Positions 5,444 through 6,035 of a stretch of DNA of 6,035 bases are shown piece by piece; the stretch's first letter is position 1, and each line of letters starts with the position of its first letter. Origin of the DNA: Roseobacter sp. (GTDB taxonomy: Bacteria > Pseudomonadota > Alphaproteobacteria > Rhodobacterales > Rhodobacteraceae). The translations under genes and the position numbers were made by a program. Under the pieces are notes generated by a model, which did no database searches, was not told where the DNA came from, and was given only the letters and a program-made list of their open reading frames with translations. Location: the NCBI GenBank assembly GCA_024636425.1, contig JAGXHB010000009.1, positions 1-6,035 of the forward strand, written 5' to 3'.

Positions 5444-5903
5444 ATTTCGTGAGGAGCGCGATCGAAAGGGACGTGTCTTCGGAAGGCATATGTACCACCT
5501 GCACGATCTGATCCAACTCGGCACACTCTGGTCCCAAGCCGCCGCGCACCGCAAAGACCGATACATTGTAGTTGACGATGTCGGTCAGCCGTTGGTCCCA
5601 GCTTTCCAGCGGGATGACCCTTGCGACGTGGCGACAGTTTTCCAGCAGGGCGCGTCGGGCCTCGAACGGAAGACGTGACGCCTGGCCGGTGGCTGCGCAC
5701 AACGCGTCGCTGGCACATCCGACGATCAGATCACCCATGCGCGCCAGTTGTCCCAACATCAGCGCGTGACCCGTCGTAAACCCGTCAAAACGGCCATAGG
5801 TCAGGACGTTGCGGTGCGGAATGCTTTCTGACGCCATTGAAGAGCGCGGTGCATCATGCACCCGCGCGCGCACCCGGAAGGGCGCCAAACTTTCCTCGAA
5901 CAT
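5436..5903 (-). CDS. Cytidylyltransferase-fold protein (TagD-like) with degenerate catalytic motifs
   Basis: The 155-residue protein resembles the small TagD / glycerol-3-phosphate cytidylyltransferase family, which makes CDP-activated alcohols for wall, capsule or lipid synthesis. The N-terminal strand and loop NVLTYGRFDGFTTGHALML (32-50) match the family's G-T-F-D...H-x-G-H site. DLIVGCASD (58-66), PFEARRALLENCRHV (79-93) and the W102/Q104/D108 region also follow its order. However, the first histidine of HxGH is T43, the T of GTFD is R38, and the C-terminal RTxxISTT nucleotide site is replaced by MPSEDTSLSI (139-148). It may therefore lack classical activity or use another substrate. The ATG at 5901-5903 has AGG five bases before it and a promoter 48 bases upstream. 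A second ATG at 5835-5837 would give 133 residues, nearer family size, but has no good ribosome site. The efflux gene follows 90 bp downstream. Confidence 0.78.
   Translation of the reverse strand: MFEESLAPFRVRARVHDAPRSSMASESIPHRNVLTYGRFDGFTTGHALMLGQLARMGDLIVGCASDALCAATGQASRLPFEARRALLENCRHVARVIPLESWDQRLTDIVNYNVSVFAVRGGLGPECAELDQIVQVVHMPSEDTSLSIALLTKSA
5848..5862. repeat. 15-bp palindrome near the 5' end of the cytidylyltransferase-like gene
   Basis: GGTGCAT-C-ATGCACC is a perfect inverted repeat with one central base; a one-base bulge allows a further GC on each side. It lies between the two candidate start codons of the gene, so it is either coding sequence for the N-terminal extension or a leader operator/hairpin 11 bases before the inner ATG. 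Perfect symmetry of this length is operator-like, but no cognate regulator is seen in the window. Confidence 0.5.
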
Positions 5904-5951
5904 ATTGCCTGCTCATCTTTCAGCGGGATCTGCGTCCCTTGTGATCAGATG

Positions 5952-5980
5952 ATTCTAGGCGGAGTTTTGCGCGAAGGCAA
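5952..5980 (-). promoter_or_regulatory. Sigma-70-type promoter for the cytidylyltransferase-like gene
   Basis: On the minus strand TTGCCT (complement of 5975-5980) is followed by exactly 17 bases and then TAGAAT (complement of 5952-5957), five of six matches to the minus-10 consensus and four of six to the minus-35. Initiation would fall near 5945, on or beside an A, giving a leader of about 40 bases to the ATG at 5903. The GAATC formed by the end of the minus-10 element plus the next base is a GANTC site for the cell-cycle methylase CcrM of alphaproteobacteria. Confidence 0.65.
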
Positions 5981-6035
5981 AGTGTTTCTGAAGTGGGAAC
6001 CGGCTGCGGCTCAGCCTTGGCCGCGCAATTCCGAA

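Noticed and set aside
4620..5678. 352-codon plus-strand open frame opposite the efflux gene
   Set aside because: It is antisense to two recognised minus-strand genes, rich in H, Q, R and K with no domain, as expected for a shadow frame.
6011..6034. Possible C-terminal codons of an upstream minus-strand gene (reading SELRGQG then stop)
   Set aside because: Only seven codons are inside the window, too few to recognise anything; an upstream gene may or may not end here.

Overview
The window is GC-rich and looks like chromosomal DNA from an alphaproteobacterium, most likely a Rhodobacterales (Roseobacter-type) marine bacterium. That assignment is inferred from the style of the encoded proteins, the codon use and the dense mix of inner-membrane transporters. 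I see no mobile element, tRNA, rRNA, CRISPR array, prophage or plasmid signature. It reads as an ordinary chromosomal region with a few interesting regulatory details.

Layout from left to right. The left edge holds the first 35 codons of enolase (eno, minus strand), which run off the window. Upstream of eno on the same strand is a DMT/EamA-family drug/metabolite transporter (180-1049). A 106-bp divergent spacer separates it from a plus-strand AbrB-family integral membrane protein (1156-2184) with two clear homologous halves. The longest gene-free stretch follows (2185-2489, 305 bp). It carries a heat-shock-sigma-like promoter candidate, a short direct repeat and an imperfect hairpin, and may be a long leader for the next gene. 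That gene is a RhlE-type DEAD-box RNA helicase (2490-3803) with an RGG-like glycine/arginine tail. It is closed by a 12-bp perfect hairpin plus T6 intrinsic terminator (3847-3882).

The right third is all minus strand and converges on the helicase. A Bcr/CflA-type major facilitator efflux transporter (4101-5345) lies 90 bp downstream of a small cytidylyltransferase-fold protein (5436-5903). The latter has a good sigma-70-type promoter at 5952-5980. These two may form a short transcription unit reading right to left, ending at a hairpin near 4060-4074.

The genes do not form one obvious pathway: glycolysis, three inner-membrane proteins (two assigned as transporters, one of uncertain role), RNA remodelling and a nucleotidyltransferase-like protein. 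The most noteworthy points are the nucleotidyltransferase-like protein, whose active-site motifs are degenerate (TTGH instead of HxGH, no RTxxISTT), the two palindromes with an identical 9-bp core at its two ends, and the possible regulated leader of the helicase. I did not find convincing evidence of a previously undescribed system.
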